Numbered from the stretch's first letter, positions 7,319-15,447 are shown. The stretch is 27,216 bases of DNA from Bacillota bacterium (GCA_023411215.1 JAEYOY010000088.1:1-27216), one strand, 5' to 3'. Program-made: numbers and translations. Notes: generated from the letters alone by a model not told the origin.

Positions 7319-8788
7319 ATGACTTTAGTTATTGGTATTATCACAACAATTATTACAATTCTTATAGTAGCTCTGGAGGTAATGATAGGATATGAGCGGG
7401 GGATCAGAAGGAATCTGATCAGAACCCTAATGCTTATCTTGGTAGCAGTTTTAACATTTTTCTTAACCACGCCTGTGGTAGAACTTATCGTCCGTGAGCT
7501 GATAGTAACAAATAGATTGAATGATTATCTATATGGACTCACCGGAGTGAATCCAAGCTATTACCCCTTTGTTCAGGAGAGTGCTGTGAATATGTTTACG
7601 GTGTTCTTGAACCCTTTTATCTATGTAGTATTATTCTGGGTATTGAAGTTAATCACTTTTGGTCTCTACTTACTGATTGATCGATACATAATCAAGAAGA
7701 GATTGATCAAATTATTCCCTTGTCCCACAAGAAGAAGCAGCATTGCCGGAGGGGTACTTGGCGGAATTTACGCTATATTAATAGGAGCGATTTTCTTCAT
7801 GCCGATCAGTGCATACTCGGAGCTGCTACAGGAAACGGAGGAGGCATCGATTGTAATAGAAGGTGAGGATGGGTCTGTTTCTGACCTACTCGGTTCGGAT
7901 AATTATCACATCGCAGTCAGCTATCAGAGAACGCCCTCTTATTATTTTTATAAATATACCGGTTCGAAATTCCTTGGGGATGCAATGTTTTCTTCTTTAT
8001 CCAAGAAGAAGACGGAGGCTGCGACCGTATCGGTTGATCGTTATATTCCTTCCATTGTAAGCGTCTATCAGGCAGCAAAGGTATTACAAGGATCAAACCA
8101 GGGCTCTGAGGCAACGGATATCGAAGGATATATCAATTCTTTGAATGTCATTGTAGATGAGTTTGCTTCACCAGAGCTGATAGCCGGAACTGATGAGGAA
8201 AAACTATCACTTATGAAGGATTACCTACAGCAGAGTACTATGATCAATGAGAATGGTATACTGAGAGCCTTTACCACCAAAATGAACTATAAATCAATCG
8301 CTGCTTTACAGCAGGATATGAAAGTTATGACGGAGTTTTCAGCACTTCTTAAGGAAAAGGGGATGTTATCCGATATCCTGGACCATACCTATGATTTAAC
8401 CCCTCAGGAACTGATGGAAAAATTAGATGAGGATTTCATAGTACAGATTGCTGATATACTTTATTCCATGGATCAAGCTGAGATTATCATTCCGTTAATT
8501 ACAGAGAAGCTTTTAGGCCTTTTACTGGAAGATGGTGGAGTTGGCTCAGATGCTTTGAATCAGATTGAGAATTTTGGTGATACCAAGCAGGAGTTTATCG
8601 AGGTATGTCAATCAGGAAAACAGCTTGCTTATCTAATGAATTTTGAGGTGAATGAGAAAGAAGCGATAAACGTTCTTGAGGAGAGCTTAGCAGTGATAAG
8701 AAATTCTAAGCTGATTCATGAGGATACCCTGCAAGAGCTAGAGCTAATTCTTGCCCAAAGACTGAAGATTTATCATAAGCTTCCATAA
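7319..8788 (+). CDS. CvpA-like multi-pass membrane protein of unknown function
   Basis: 489 residues from the ATG at 7319 (GGGGG just upstream; an upstream TTG at 7295 is in frame but has no ribosome site). Four membrane segments lie in the first ~180 residues: TLVIGIITTIITILIVALEV, LIRTLMLILVAVLTFFLTTP, FIYVVLFWVLKLITFGLYLL and a glycine-rich GGVLGGIYAILIGAIFFMP. This layout resembles the colicin-V-production (CvpA) family. The remaining ~300 residues are soluble, helical and acidic, with no motif I recognise, and are probably extracytoplasmic or cytoplasmic depending on topology. It has its own promoter and ends at a strong terminator, so it is monocistronic. Function unknown; a role in envelope organisation is only a guess. 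Confidence 0.75.
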   Translation: MTLVIGIITTIITILIVALEVMIGYERGIRRNLIRTLMLILVAVLTFFLTTPVVELIVRELIVTNRLNDYLYGLTGVNPSYYPFVQESAVNMFTVFLNPFIYVVLFWVLKLITFGLYLLIDRYIIKKRLIKLFPCPTRRSSIAGGVLGGIYAILIGAIFFMPISAYSELLQETEEASIVIEGEDGSVSDLLGSDNYHIAVSYQRTPSYYFYKYTGSKFLGDAMFSSLSKKKTEAATVSVDRYIPSIVSVYQAAKVLQGSNQGSEATDIEGYINSLNVIVDEFASPELIAGTDEEKLSLMKDYLQQSTMINENGILRAFTTKMNYKSIAALQQDMKVMTEFSALLKEKGMLSDILDHTYDLTPQELMEKLDEDFIVQIADILYSMDQAEIIIPLITEKLLGLLLEDGGVGSDALNQIENFGDTKQEFIEVCQSGKQLAYLMNFEVNEKEAINVLEESLAVIRNSKLIHEDTLQELELILAQRLKIYHKLP

Positions 8789-8808
8789 TTAAAATTCATA
8801 TATGTATG

Positions 8809-8850
8809 AAAAAAGGATTGCTTCCGAAATATCGGATTCAATCCTTTTTT
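8809..8850 (+). terminator. Rho-independent terminator
   Basis: AAAAAAGGATTG (8809-8820) pairs perfectly with CAATCCTTTTTT (8839-8850), with inner pairing TCCGA/TCGGA. It can act on both strands and closes the gene ending at 8788. Confidence 0.92.
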
Positions 8851-8885
8851 GAATACATTGCTACGTAACACGTTCCTGAGAGGAA

Positions 8886-8903
8886 GTGTCAGCATGCTGA
8901 CAC
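8886..8903. repeat. 18-bp perfect palindrome
   Basis: GTGTCAGCATGCTGACAC is fully self-complementary with no spacer. It lies between the terminator at 8850 and the promoter at 8974, so it is about 70 bases upstream of the -35. It could be a dimer-binding operator. Confidence 0.7.
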
Positions 8904-8973
8904 AATCGGCAAGACCGAAGACAAATCGATATTCGTTGGCCCTGTTTGCTTCATAATATCATAAAAGATACAC

Positions 8974-9002
8974 TTGTCGGTTGTAGTTAATTCGACTATA
9001 AT
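8974..9002 (+). promoter_or_regulatory. Promoter for the acyltransferase gene
   Basis: TTGTCG (8974-8979) and a perfect TATAAT (8997-9002) are separated by 17 bases. A ribosome site AAAAGGAG follows at 9014-9021, in front of the ATG at 9033. Confidence 0.75.
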
Positions 9003-9057
9003 TAGGATATACGAAAAGGAGAAAGACTCGCTATGAAAATACGGGTTATACCAGAAC

Positions 9058-10335
9058 ATGATAGGTGATTATGAAAGATTTAATATGAAACAACAGCCCT
9101 CTAGGCAGAAGCGTTATATACGTTTTTTGACTTGGGTCTTAAGCTATCCGGATATATTTAAACATAAAGCAAAAATTAACAGAATTAATATGAAGGGAGT
9201 TAAGCCTCCCTATATATTATTATGCAATCATAATTCTTTTCTTGATTTTAAGGTTATGACAGCTGCTATTTTCCCACATCGAGCAAATTATGTAGTGGCT
9301 ATTGACGGGTTTATCAAACGAAAATGGTTGATGCGCTTAGCGGGATGTATTTGCACAAGAAAGTTTACCAATGATTTGATGCTTGTCAAAAATATGCTCC
9401 ATGTCATTAAGACGGGTGACATTGTAGTTCTCTATCCGGAAGCCCGATATTCCTTATGCGGAACCAATGCAGTATTGCCTGATTCGTTAGGAAAGCTGAT
9501 TAAGAAAATGAATGTTCCGGTGGTTACGCTAATCATGCACGGACATCATGTCAACTCTCCTTTCTGGAATACCAAAAACCGATCGGTAAAGCCGGTCGAG
9601 GCTGAATTAAAACTCCTTTATAGCCCTGAGCAGATTCAGAATTCAACGGTAAATGAAATTAATGAGGTCTTAAGGAAGGCTTTTGTGTACGATGATTATA
9701 AGTGGCAGAAGGAAAAAGGGATTCATATAAAATATCCCAATCGTGCTGAGGGCTTACATAAGGTATTATACCAGTGCCCTCATTGCCATAAGGAATATGA
9801 TATGGCTTCCAAGGGGGACGCTCTCTGGTGTAAGCAATGCGGGAAGAAATGGATTATGTCAACATTGGGTGAGTTAAGAGCGGAAGAGGGAAAAACAGAA
9901 TTTTCACATATTCCGGATTGGTATGAGTGGGAAAGAGATAACGTACGAATGGAGGTTGAAGCAGGTACTTATCACTTCAATAGTAAAGCGGTAGTATATT
10001 CTCTTCCGAATTCTTTGGGCTTCATCCATTGTGATACGGCTACTTTGACGCATAATATGAAGGGATTTCGGCTAACCGGAAGTCACTGCAATACGCCCTA
10101 TGAATTAACTTGGACACCCAATTCTCTCTATTCCTGCCATATAGAGTATAATTATCGTAATATAGGGGATTGTGTAGACCTAAATACAATTGACGACACC
10201 TTATATATATATCCTCAGTCAGAGAGATTTTCCGTGACGAAGATTTCATTAGCCACGGAAGAACTGTATAAAGTGACACAGCAAAAGAAGAAAGGTTCCA
10301 ATGCTGAGATTATACCGAGCATATTAAGTAGTTAG
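9058..10335 (+). CDS. PlsC-like 1-acylglycerol-3-phosphate acyltransferase with C-terminal zinc-ribbon domain
   Basis: 425 residues. The acyltransferase core has the HX4D catalytic motif (NHNSFLD, His58/Asp63) and YPEAR at 126-130 in place of the usual EGTR block. A four-Cys zinc ribbon follows (CPHC at 240-243, CKQC at 258-261), then a C-terminal beta-rich domain that ends LATEELYKVTQ. Such long PlsC-like proteins are common in Lachnospiraceae. The ribosome site AAAAGGAG serves an ATG at 9033 that is in a different frame and reads MKIRVIPEHDR before a stop at 9066. That peptide resembles the normal N-terminus of this family (MKIRxVPE), so a one-base indel between 9033 and about 9066 has probably separated it from the body; otherwise translation starts at 9058 without a clear ribosome site. 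A membrane-associated phospholipid or lipid-anchor acyl transfer role is expected. Confidence 0.82.
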   Translation: MIGDYERFNMKQQPSRQKRYIRFLTWVLSYPDIFKHKAKINRINMKGVKPPYILLCNHNSFLDFKVMTAAIFPHRANYVVAIDGFIKRKWLMRLAGCICTRKFTNDLMLVKNMLHVIKTGDIVVLYPEARYSLCGTNAVLPDSLGKLIKKMNVPVVTLIMHGHHVNSPFWNTKNRSVKPVEAELKLLYSPEQIQNSTVNEINEVLRKAFVYDDYKWQKEKGIHIKYPNRAEGLHKVLYQCPHCHKEYDMASKGDALWCKQCGKKWIMSTLGELRAEEGKTEFSHIPDWYEWERDNVRMEVEAGTYHFNSKAVVYSLPNSLGFIHCDTATLTHNMKGFRLTGSHCNTPYELTWTPNSLYSCHIEYNYRNIGDCVDLNTIDDTLYIYPQSERFSVTKISLATEELYKVTQQKKKGSNAEIIPSILSS

Positions 10336-10423
10336 AAAACAAATAGGAAATAGATGAAGCATGAGCAAATTTTCGAATGAATCCAACTTCATCTGGCAAG
10401 CATTTAGTAAACGTCACTATTTC

Positions 10424-10466
10424 AAAACCGACATTTCTTTTATCATGAAAAAGTGTCGGTTTTTTT
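10424..10466 (+). terminator. Rho-independent terminator
   Basis: AAAACCGACA (10424-10433) pairs with TGTCGGTTTT (10454-10463), followed by more T. It ends the acyltransferase transcript. Confidence 0.9.
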
Positions 10467-10560
10467 ATAATTTAATTAATATATCAAGTCATATTTTCTA
10501 TAGGAACAGTTAAACCTTCATCCATGTATGGAACGAAAATAGTATTGTGTCAAAAAATAG

Positions 10561-10713
10561 GGGCTCCATGATGAGGATGTTGATAAACTATGTAATATTA
10601 TTCATGAACTGATATCAAAGGGTGCTACGATAGTCACGATAGAGCATAATCCTAAATTGATTCGTCAGGCAGATTATATCATCGAAATGGGACCGGATGT
10701 TCAAAATCATTGA
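10561..10713 (+). pseudogene. 3' fragment of a UvrA-type ATPase gene
   Basis: The frame from 10561 reads GLHDEDVDKLCNIIHEL, then ISKGATIVTIEHNPKLIRQA and DYIIEMGP before TGA at 10711. This is the region just after the second Walker B of UvrA excinuclease (GLH, switch His in IEHN, then DYIIDLGP). A stop codon (TAG at 10558) lies immediately before it in frame, there is no start or ribosome site, and the final glycine-rich tail is missing. It is a ~50-codon relic, perhaps of a UvrA2-like or drug-resistance paralogue. From 10698 another frame (MFKIIEAVDAFGIPVD) overlaps its end; I could not identify it. Confidence 0.8.
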
Positions 10714-10808
10714 GGCAGTTGATGCATTCGGAATCCCCGTTGATTAAATTCTAACAAATAATTCGGATTATCAATATCGTAAACAAAGATCGTTTACAAA
10801 ATTTCTTC

Positions 10809-10839
10809 TTGACCTGTTGTTACTACAGGGTGCTATGCT
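10809..10839 (+). promoter_or_regulatory. MerR-family-type promoter/operator
   Basis: The -35 TTGACC (10809-10814) and -10 TATGCT (10834-10839) are 19 bases apart instead of 17. The 17-base imperfect palindrome CCTGTTGTTACTACAGG (10813-10829, one mismatched pair) sits in that spacer. An overlong spacer occupied by a palindrome is the hallmark of MerR-family activation by DNA distortion. No MerR gene is in the window. The target is the aldo/keto reductase 104 bases downstream. Confidence 0.75.
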
Positions 10840-10942
10840 GTTAATAGAGTAGTCTATGATTTGTGTTCTTGGAAAGTCTGTCAAGGCGTAAATTCATACA
10901 TTCACCAAACGATTTAACAAGACAAGCAAGGAGGAAATGTAT

Positions 10943-11794
10943 ATGGAATATGTAACTTTAAACAATGGTTTGGAAATGCCCGTACTTGGCTATGGTGTAT
11001 TTCAGATACCTGATTTGGAAGAATGTGAACGTTGCGTTCTCGATGCCATCGAGGTGGGATATAGACTAATCGATACAGCGCAGGGTTACGGCAATGAGAG
11101 AGCGGTTGGCAGAGCCATCAAAAAAAGTGGAATTCCAAGAGAAGAACTCTTTATCACCACCAAATTGTGGATCAGTGAATATGGCTATGAGAAGACCATG
11201 AAATCCATAGAAGGTTCCTTGAAAAGATTGCAGCTGGACTATATTGACCTGCTTCTCATCCATCAACCCTTCAATGATTACTATGGAGCATATCGTGCCA
11301 TGGAAGAGCTTTATAAAGCGGGCAAGCTAAAAGCTATCGGGGTCAGCAATTTCTATCCGGATCGTTTGGTGGATTTTGTTCATTTCAATGAAATTGTACC
11401 TCAAGTGAATCAAGTGGAAGTGCATCCTTTCCATCAGCAGGAGGACGCTCATGAAGTAATGAAAAGGAAGAATATTCAGATTCAAGCCTGGGCGCCATTT
11501 GCGGAAGGGAAACATAATCTGTTCACGAATGAGTTGCTGACTGAGATAGGCTTAAAATATGGTAAGACCCCAGCTCAGGTATCGCTTAGATACCTTATAC
11601 AGAGAGGTATATCTGTAATCCCTAAGACAGTGAATCGAGATAGGATGATTCAAAACATGGATATCTTCGATTTCGAACTAACCAAGGATGATATGGATCG
11701 GATCAAAACCTTGGATAGGAAGGCTTCATCCTTCTTCTCTCACCGGGATCCGGATCAGGTGGAGCGACTTGTCAATTTCGTCAGAGAGTTTTAA
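10943..11794 (+). CDS. Aldo/keto reductase, NADPH-dependent
   Basis: 283 residues, full length for the family (AKR5-like, 2,5-diketogluconate reductase type). The catalytic tetrad is present: Asp44 and Tyr49 in LIDTAQGYGNE, Lys74 in ITTKLWI and His107 in DLLLIHQPF. KAIGVSNF, VNQVEVHPF and the NADPH-binding VIPKTVNRDRMIQNMD near the C-terminus complete the signature. It reduces aldehydes or ketones to alcohols in the cytosol. The start at 10943 is chosen because AGGAGG ends at 10934, 8 bases away; the in-frame ATG at 10937 would be too close. It is a single-gene unit between a MerR-type promoter and a terminator, which suggests induction by an electrophile or aldehyde, as known for adhR-type regulons; that is inference. 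Confidence 0.94.
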   Translation: MEYVTLNNGLEMPVLGYGVFQIPDLEECERCVLDAIEVGYRLIDTAQGYGNERAVGRAIKKSGIPREELFITTKLWISEYGYEKTMKSIEGSLKRLQLDYIDLLLIHQPFNDYYGAYRAMEELYKAGKLKAIGVSNFYPDRLVDFVHFNEIVPQVNQVEVHPFHQQEDAHEVMKRKNIQIQAWAPFAEGKHNLFTNELLTEIGLKYGKTPAQVSLRYLIQRGISVIPKTVNRDRMIQNMDIFDFELTKDDMDRIKTLDRKASSFFSHRDPDQVERLVNFVREF

Positions 11795-11857
11795 GGTGCA
11801 TCAACCGTGGTGGTGCTAAACGAGATGAAGCTTGAGAATATGATATAAAATAAATAG

Positions 11858-11916
11858 ACACCATAGAGTATAGGTCGATGAAATCGGCCATTGCTTCTAT
11901 GGTGTTATTTTTATTT
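11858..11916 (+). terminator. Rho-independent terminator
   Basis: ACACCATAGA (11858-11867) pairs with TCTATGGTGT (11896-11905), with inner pairing CGAT/ATCG, then TATTTTTATTT. It closes the aldo/keto reductase unit. Confidence 0.88.
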
Positions 11917-11988
11917 AATGATTTACGTTAATGAAGCTATTGAATGGCTGATAATTGAGAACAGAATATAGAATTTATATTTGGAAAC

Positions 11989-12083
11989 TGTGCATTGTGC
12001 ACAAATTAAGTGAACATACCTTGTAAAAATCGTTGAAGTTGATAAATTTCCTTGCGTTGTTCTTAATATGGTGGTACTATAAT
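11989..12083 (+). promoter_or_regulatory. Promoter region of the ROK regulator
   Basis: A perfect TATAAT lies at 12078-12083; the -35 is poor (CGTTGT at the 17-base position). Upstream at 11989-12003 is the inverted repeat TGTGCA-TTG-TGCACA. The predicted transcription start, near 12090, falls at the beginning of the tandem repeats. A weak -35 suggests low or regulated expression. Confidence 0.55.
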
Positions 12084-12090
12084 TTTAGAT

Positions 12091-12153
12091 ATTTCGGAGT
12101 CCGAAATAACAAATTCGAAAATCGAAATAACAATTTCGAAATCCGAAATAATG
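12091..12153 (+). repeat. Three 21-bp tandem palindromic repeats, probable operator
   Basis: Units at 12091-12111, 12112-12132 and 12133-12153 share the core ATTTCG-N5-CGAAAT followed by AACA (the last has AATG). The phase is exactly 21 bases (the TTCG cores at 12093, 12114 and 12135), two helical turns, so three dimers would sit on the same face. The array starts at the expected transcription start and ends just before the ribosome site of the ROK regulator. Confidence 0.85.
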
Positions 12154-12169
12154 AAAGAGAGAGGTGCTT

Positions 12170-13159
12170 ATGAAAAAAAGAGGCCTAAAGGATATTAAAC
12201 GTAGAAACAGACAGGTGATTCTTCAAACAGTGCTGGAAAATGGTGGCCTATCTCGTGTCGAAATTGCTGAAAAGACCGAATTGGCTGTAAGCACTGTATC
12301 AACACTAATCGGTGAACTAATTGCGGAAGGATTTCTCATAGAAAGCGGAAATCATACGATAACTGCCGGAAGAAGTCGAACTGAACTTACAATCAACCCA
12401 GGGTATGGCAGAATTGCTGTCATTGAAATCAGCCGTAAGGAAGTATGCATGACTATGTTTGACATGGCTCTACAGAGTATGGGAAACAGTTCCCTTGCGA
12501 AGCACCATTTAGATGGGAATGAGCTATATGATGTAATTGCAAAGACGATATCCTCTTATGTTAAATCGGATATGCCGTTAGCTGGTATTGGCTTGTTATT
12601 TCAGGAAGATATGCAGGAAGGCGATTTTCGTGTCATGTATTCAACCGGAATTGCGTCTGCAAGTATCACATTAAAGGAAGCGTTAATGTCTCAGTTCCGT
12701 ATTCCCATTATAGAAGAGTTTTCACAGGTGTATACAATAACACAAGCTATGACAGATAATGTTGACCTTGTCACTAGAAACAATGCACATATCAGTGTTG
12801 GCACATCCGTTTTTGCTACGATTACAATAGAAGGAAAAACGATGCCTCTTCGTTCGGATTCCTGTGAGATGCTGACTAGATTACTTGAAGATAATAGGAA
12901 AACAGATGTTAGCAATAACACAGTCCAAATCGGAAATTTAATTATCATTTTATGTACCATGTTTACCCTTCATTCCATTTTTATATCAGGGGTAGAAGAG
13001 GACGAGGGAAAACTAATTAGTGAATTATCGGATCAGATTTCACAGAAGCTTGAGCCGGACAAGAAGCCGGAGATCAGATTACTTAGCTTGAAAGAGAAGC
13101 GGCTGAGTAGAAAAGTGCTCGCACGAAAAACACAGATGGAGGTTCTTCTTGCACATTAA
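12170..13159 (+). CDS. ROK-type (NagC/XylR-like) transcriptional regulator
   Basis: 329 residues. An N-terminal winged helix-turn-helix spans about residues 10-60 (RRNRQVILQTVLENGGLSRV, EIAEKTELAVSTVSTLIGEL, then AEGFLIESG), as in ROK repressors. It is followed by GRSRTELTINPGYGRIAVIE, the usual start of the ROK sugar-kinase-like domain. The ROK zinc/sugar-binding signature (ExGH and CxCGxxGC) is not visible, so the effector domain has diverged and may sense something other than a sugar. The ATG at 12170 is preferred to a GTG at 12164 because GAGAGAGG lies directly before it. It is first in an operon and sits immediately behind three palindromic repeats, probably its own binding sites. Likely controls genes 13200-19554. 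Confidence 0.85.
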   Translation: MKKRGLKDIKRRNRQVILQTVLENGGLSRVEIAEKTELAVSTVSTLIGELIAEGFLIESGNHTITAGRSRTELTINPGYGRIAVIEISRKEVCMTMFDMALQSMGNSSLAKHHLDGNELYDVIAKTISSYVKSDMPLAGIGLLFQEDMQEGDFRVMYSTGIASASITLKEALMSQFRIPIIEEFSQVYTITQAMTDNVDLVTRNNAHISVGTSVFATITIEGKTMPLRSDSCEMLTRLLEDNRKTDVSNNTVQIGNLIIILCTMFTLHSIFISGVEEDEGKLISELSDQISQKLEPDKKPEIRLLSLKEKRLSRKVLARKTQMEVLLAH

Positions 13160-13199
13160 ATGATAATGAGTGCGCCAAGCGCAATAATGGAGGTGAATT

Positions 13200-13895
13200 A
13201 TGAATTTTAGACAAATGATCGAGGATAACAAATTCAGTTTGGTTGTTAGTTTACCAGCCAATAATCTGGAATTAGCAAGGGCTGCCTTAGCAGGTGGTGC
13301 ACAGGCTGTGAAGGTACATTGTAATGTATGGCATCGGGCAAGTGGGCATACCTTCGGGACCTATGCCGAAAACAAGGATTTTCTAAAGGATCTGATCGCA
13401 CTGTGTAAAGATGTTCCGGTGGGGCTGGTTCCAGGAGGTGCGGATGCCTTCGTGTCTGAAGAAGAACGGCTTGAACTGGAAAGGATGGGAATTAGCTTCT
13501 TTAGTTCCTATGCCCATCATTTACCTTGTCATATGATGGATAGCAAAGTGCTAACAAAAATGGCTGCGATTGATTATACCTATAATCAAAACACCTTGGA
13601 TGCAGTTCGCCGTTCGGCTATTGATATTCTGGAGTGTTCTGTTCAATCGGGTGAGAATTATGGAACACCACTTAATTACGCTGATCTATTGCTTTATTCA
13701 GACATTGTAGATAAATCAGGGAAGCCATGTTTGATACCTACACAGCGCAATATCAAGCCAAGTGAAGTGCATCATCTATATGACGCAGGCTGCAAGGCTA
13801 TTATGATTGGTGCTATTGTGATGGGTAAAGAGCCGGGACCAGCTGAAGTACAGGCTGCAACAGCTGCATTCCGGGAAGCGATTGACACACTATAA
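13200..13895 (+). CDS. TIM-barrel protein, NanE/phosphate-binding type
   Basis: 231 residues with the alternating beta-alpha pattern of a TIM barrel: SLVVSLPANN, GAQAVKVHCNVWH, VPVGLVPGGADA, MGISFFSSYAHH, IDILECSV, KPCLIPTQRNIKPSEVHHLY and the C-terminal phosphate-binding-like CKAIMIGAIVMGKEPGP. The last block resembles N-acetylmannosamine-6-phosphate epimerase and other ribulose-phosphate-binding barrels, but the overall similarity is not strong enough for an exact enzyme name. GGAGGT precedes the start by 6 bases; the gene follows the ROK regulator after 40 bases. It probably isomerises or cleaves a phosphorylated or carbon-nitrogen metabolite handled by this operon. Substrate unknown. Confidence 0.7.
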   Translation: MNFRQMIEDNKFSLVVSLPANNLELARAALAGGAQAVKVHCNVWHRASGHTFGTYAENKDFLKDLIALCKDVPVGLVPGGADAFVSEEERLELERMGISFFSSYAHHLPCHMMDSKVLTKMAAIDYTYNQNTLDAVRRSAIDILECSVQSGENYGTPLNYADLLLYSDIVDKSGKPCLIPTQRNIKPSEVHHLYDAGCKAIMIGAIVMGKEPGPAEVQAATAAFREAIDTL

Positions 13896-13966
13896 TTACG
13901 TACATATCCGCTAAAGCGGAATGTTATAAATTGGGCAATGCCCAAAAAAGAAAGGGAGAGGTAGAA

Positions 13967-15286
13967 ATGGTACAAGGCATCTTAATTATTGCTGTATTTT
14001 TCATCGTCGCTGCTCTGATGATGACAAAGAAGATTCCAACACTCTTAGCATTACCTTTAATGGCTGTTGTTATCTGTATTATCGCAGGGGTTCCCATGGT
14101 TGGAACAAATGCAGAAGGTGTTGCTATTGGGTGGCTTCAGACAGTTGTTGAAGCGGGTACTGTGCGAATGGGAAGTGCTATCATGGCTGTTATATTTGGC
14201 GCATGGCTTGGGCAGCTCATGAACAAATTGGGGGTAACAGAAAACATTATCAAGAAGAGTGCAGAATTAGGTGGAGATCGTCCACTGGTTGTAACTCTTA
14301 TAATGGTTGCTGCTGTAGCAATTCTATTCACAACATTGAATGGACTTGGATCTGTAATTATGGTTGGTTCAATCGTTCTGCCAATACTGATTTCTGTTGG
14401 TGTACCGGCAATCAGTGCGGCATGTATTTTCCTAATGGCTTTTTCAACAGGACTGACATTTAACATAGCTAACTGGAAGAGCTTTTCAAGTATTTTCAGT
14501 CTGGAAATTGAGCAGATAAAGGGCTTTGAGATCTATATGCTCATTGCAACCCTTTTGGCTACGATTGTTCTTGTTTTTATTGAATTTAAACGTAACGGTG
14601 TTAAGTTTGCATTCTCAGCGCCGGCTACTTCAAAAAATAAGGATAATACAGAGGAAGACGTAAAACAAATTACCGGTCTAAGAGGTGGATTAGCTATGCT
14701 GACACCACTTATTCCTATCGTACTGGTTGCTGTATTTAAGGTTCCTGTTTGCCCTGCTTTTATTGCCGGTATTATCTGGATATTGCTTTTTGCATCAAAG
14801 AATTTCTCTAAGGGAATGAATGTTCTTGTGAAAACATGCTATGATGGTATTTCCGATGCAGCACCTGCAATCATTCTGATGATTGGTATCGGTATTCTTT
14901 ACCTGGCAGTGACGCATGGAATGGTTAAGGAAGTTCTGAATCCCTTCCTGCTAAAGATTGTTCCTTCCAATAAGGGATTATATATTTTATTCTTCTCATT
15001 ATTGGCTCCTCTGTCACTTTATCGTGGACCTATGAATTTATTTGGTCTTGGAAGTGGAATAGCTGCTTTGGTTATCGGTCTTGGAACACTTTCGCCTATG
15101 GCTGTTATGGGTGCATTCCTTGCTGCAGAACGTATACAGGGTTGTGGCGATCCTACCAATACACAGAATGTATGGACTGCAAACTATGCAGAAGTAGATG
15201 TTAATGCAATTACCAAACGTCTTTTACCTTATTTATGGGTGATATCTATCGTTGGTGTCGCTATTAGTGCATTTACATATTTCTAA
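13967..15286 (+). CDS. Ion-transporter-superfamily permease (GntP/CitMHS-like)
   Basis: 439 residues with about 11-12 membrane segments. It begins MVQGILIIAVFFIVAALMM, then MTKKIPTLLALPLMAVVICI, the opening pattern shared by citrate-Mg, gluconate and related carboxylate carriers. Glycine/asparagine-rich re-entrant-like blocks occur at about 130-150 (TTLNGLGSVIMVGSIVLPIL) and near the C-terminus (LYRGPMNLFGLGSGIAALVI; RIQGCGDPTNTQNVW), the latter with polar residues suited to ion and substrate coordination. The start at 13967 follows AAGGGAGAGG; an upstream in-frame TTG at 13931 is part of a small hairpin and less likely. It is probably the importer of the substrate catabolised by the operon; an organic acid or cyclic amide is plausible. 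Confidence 0.82.
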   Translation: MVQGILIIAVFFIVAALMMTKKIPTLLALPLMAVVICIIAGVPMVGTNAEGVAIGWLQTVVEAGTVRMGSAIMAVIFGAWLGQLMNKLGVTENIIKKSAELGGDRPLVVTLIMVAAVAILFTTLNGLGSVIMVGSIVLPILISVGVPAISAACIFLMAFSTGLTFNIANWKSFSSIFSLEIEQIKGFEIYMLIATLLATIVLVFIEFKRNGVKFAFSAPATSKNKDNTEEDVKQITGLRGGLAMLTPLIPIVLVAVFKVPVCPAFIAGIIWILLFASKNFSKGMNVLVKTCYDGISDAAPAIILMIGIGILYLAVTHGMVKEVLNPFLLKIVPSNKGLYILFFSLLAPLSLYRGPMNLFGLGSGIAALVIGLGTLSPMAVMGAFLAAERIQGCGDPTNTQNVWTANYAEVDVNAITKRLLPYLWVISIVGVAISAFTYF

Positions 15287-15294
15287 ATAGAGCG

Positions 15295-15405
15295 AATTGA
15301 AAGTAAGGGCACAAAGATCAGAAATTATCTGTTTGATTTTCTGTGCCCTAAACCTTTCAATTTTCATCACTGGCCTCAGTACAAAAGTCTATTTTGTATT
15401 GAGGT
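15295..15405 (+). other. Two long stem-loops between the permease and hydantoinase genes
   Basis: The first folds AATTGAAAG (15295-15303) with CTTTCAATT (15355-15363) and, inside, GGGCACA (15308-15314) with TGTGCCC (15343-15349). The second pairs 15375-15387 with 15393-15405 (13 pairs, one G-T; TACAAAA/TTTTGTA core). Neither is followed by a proper U-run. Internal RNA processing, partial termination or mRNA stabilisation inside the operon would all fit. Confidence 0.7.
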
Positions 15406-15447
15406 CAGAGATGAAAAATGTAGATTAATGATTATGGAGGAATAAGA

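Noticed and set aside
10361..10510. 50-codon frame starting MSKFSNESNF
   Set aside because: It runs straight through the terminator at 10424-10466 and has no ribosome site.
13907..13945. Two small hairpins TCCGCT/AGCGGA and TTGGGC/GCCCAA before the permease gene
   Set aside because: Short stems without a U-run; probably ordinary intergenic structure, not a riboswitch.
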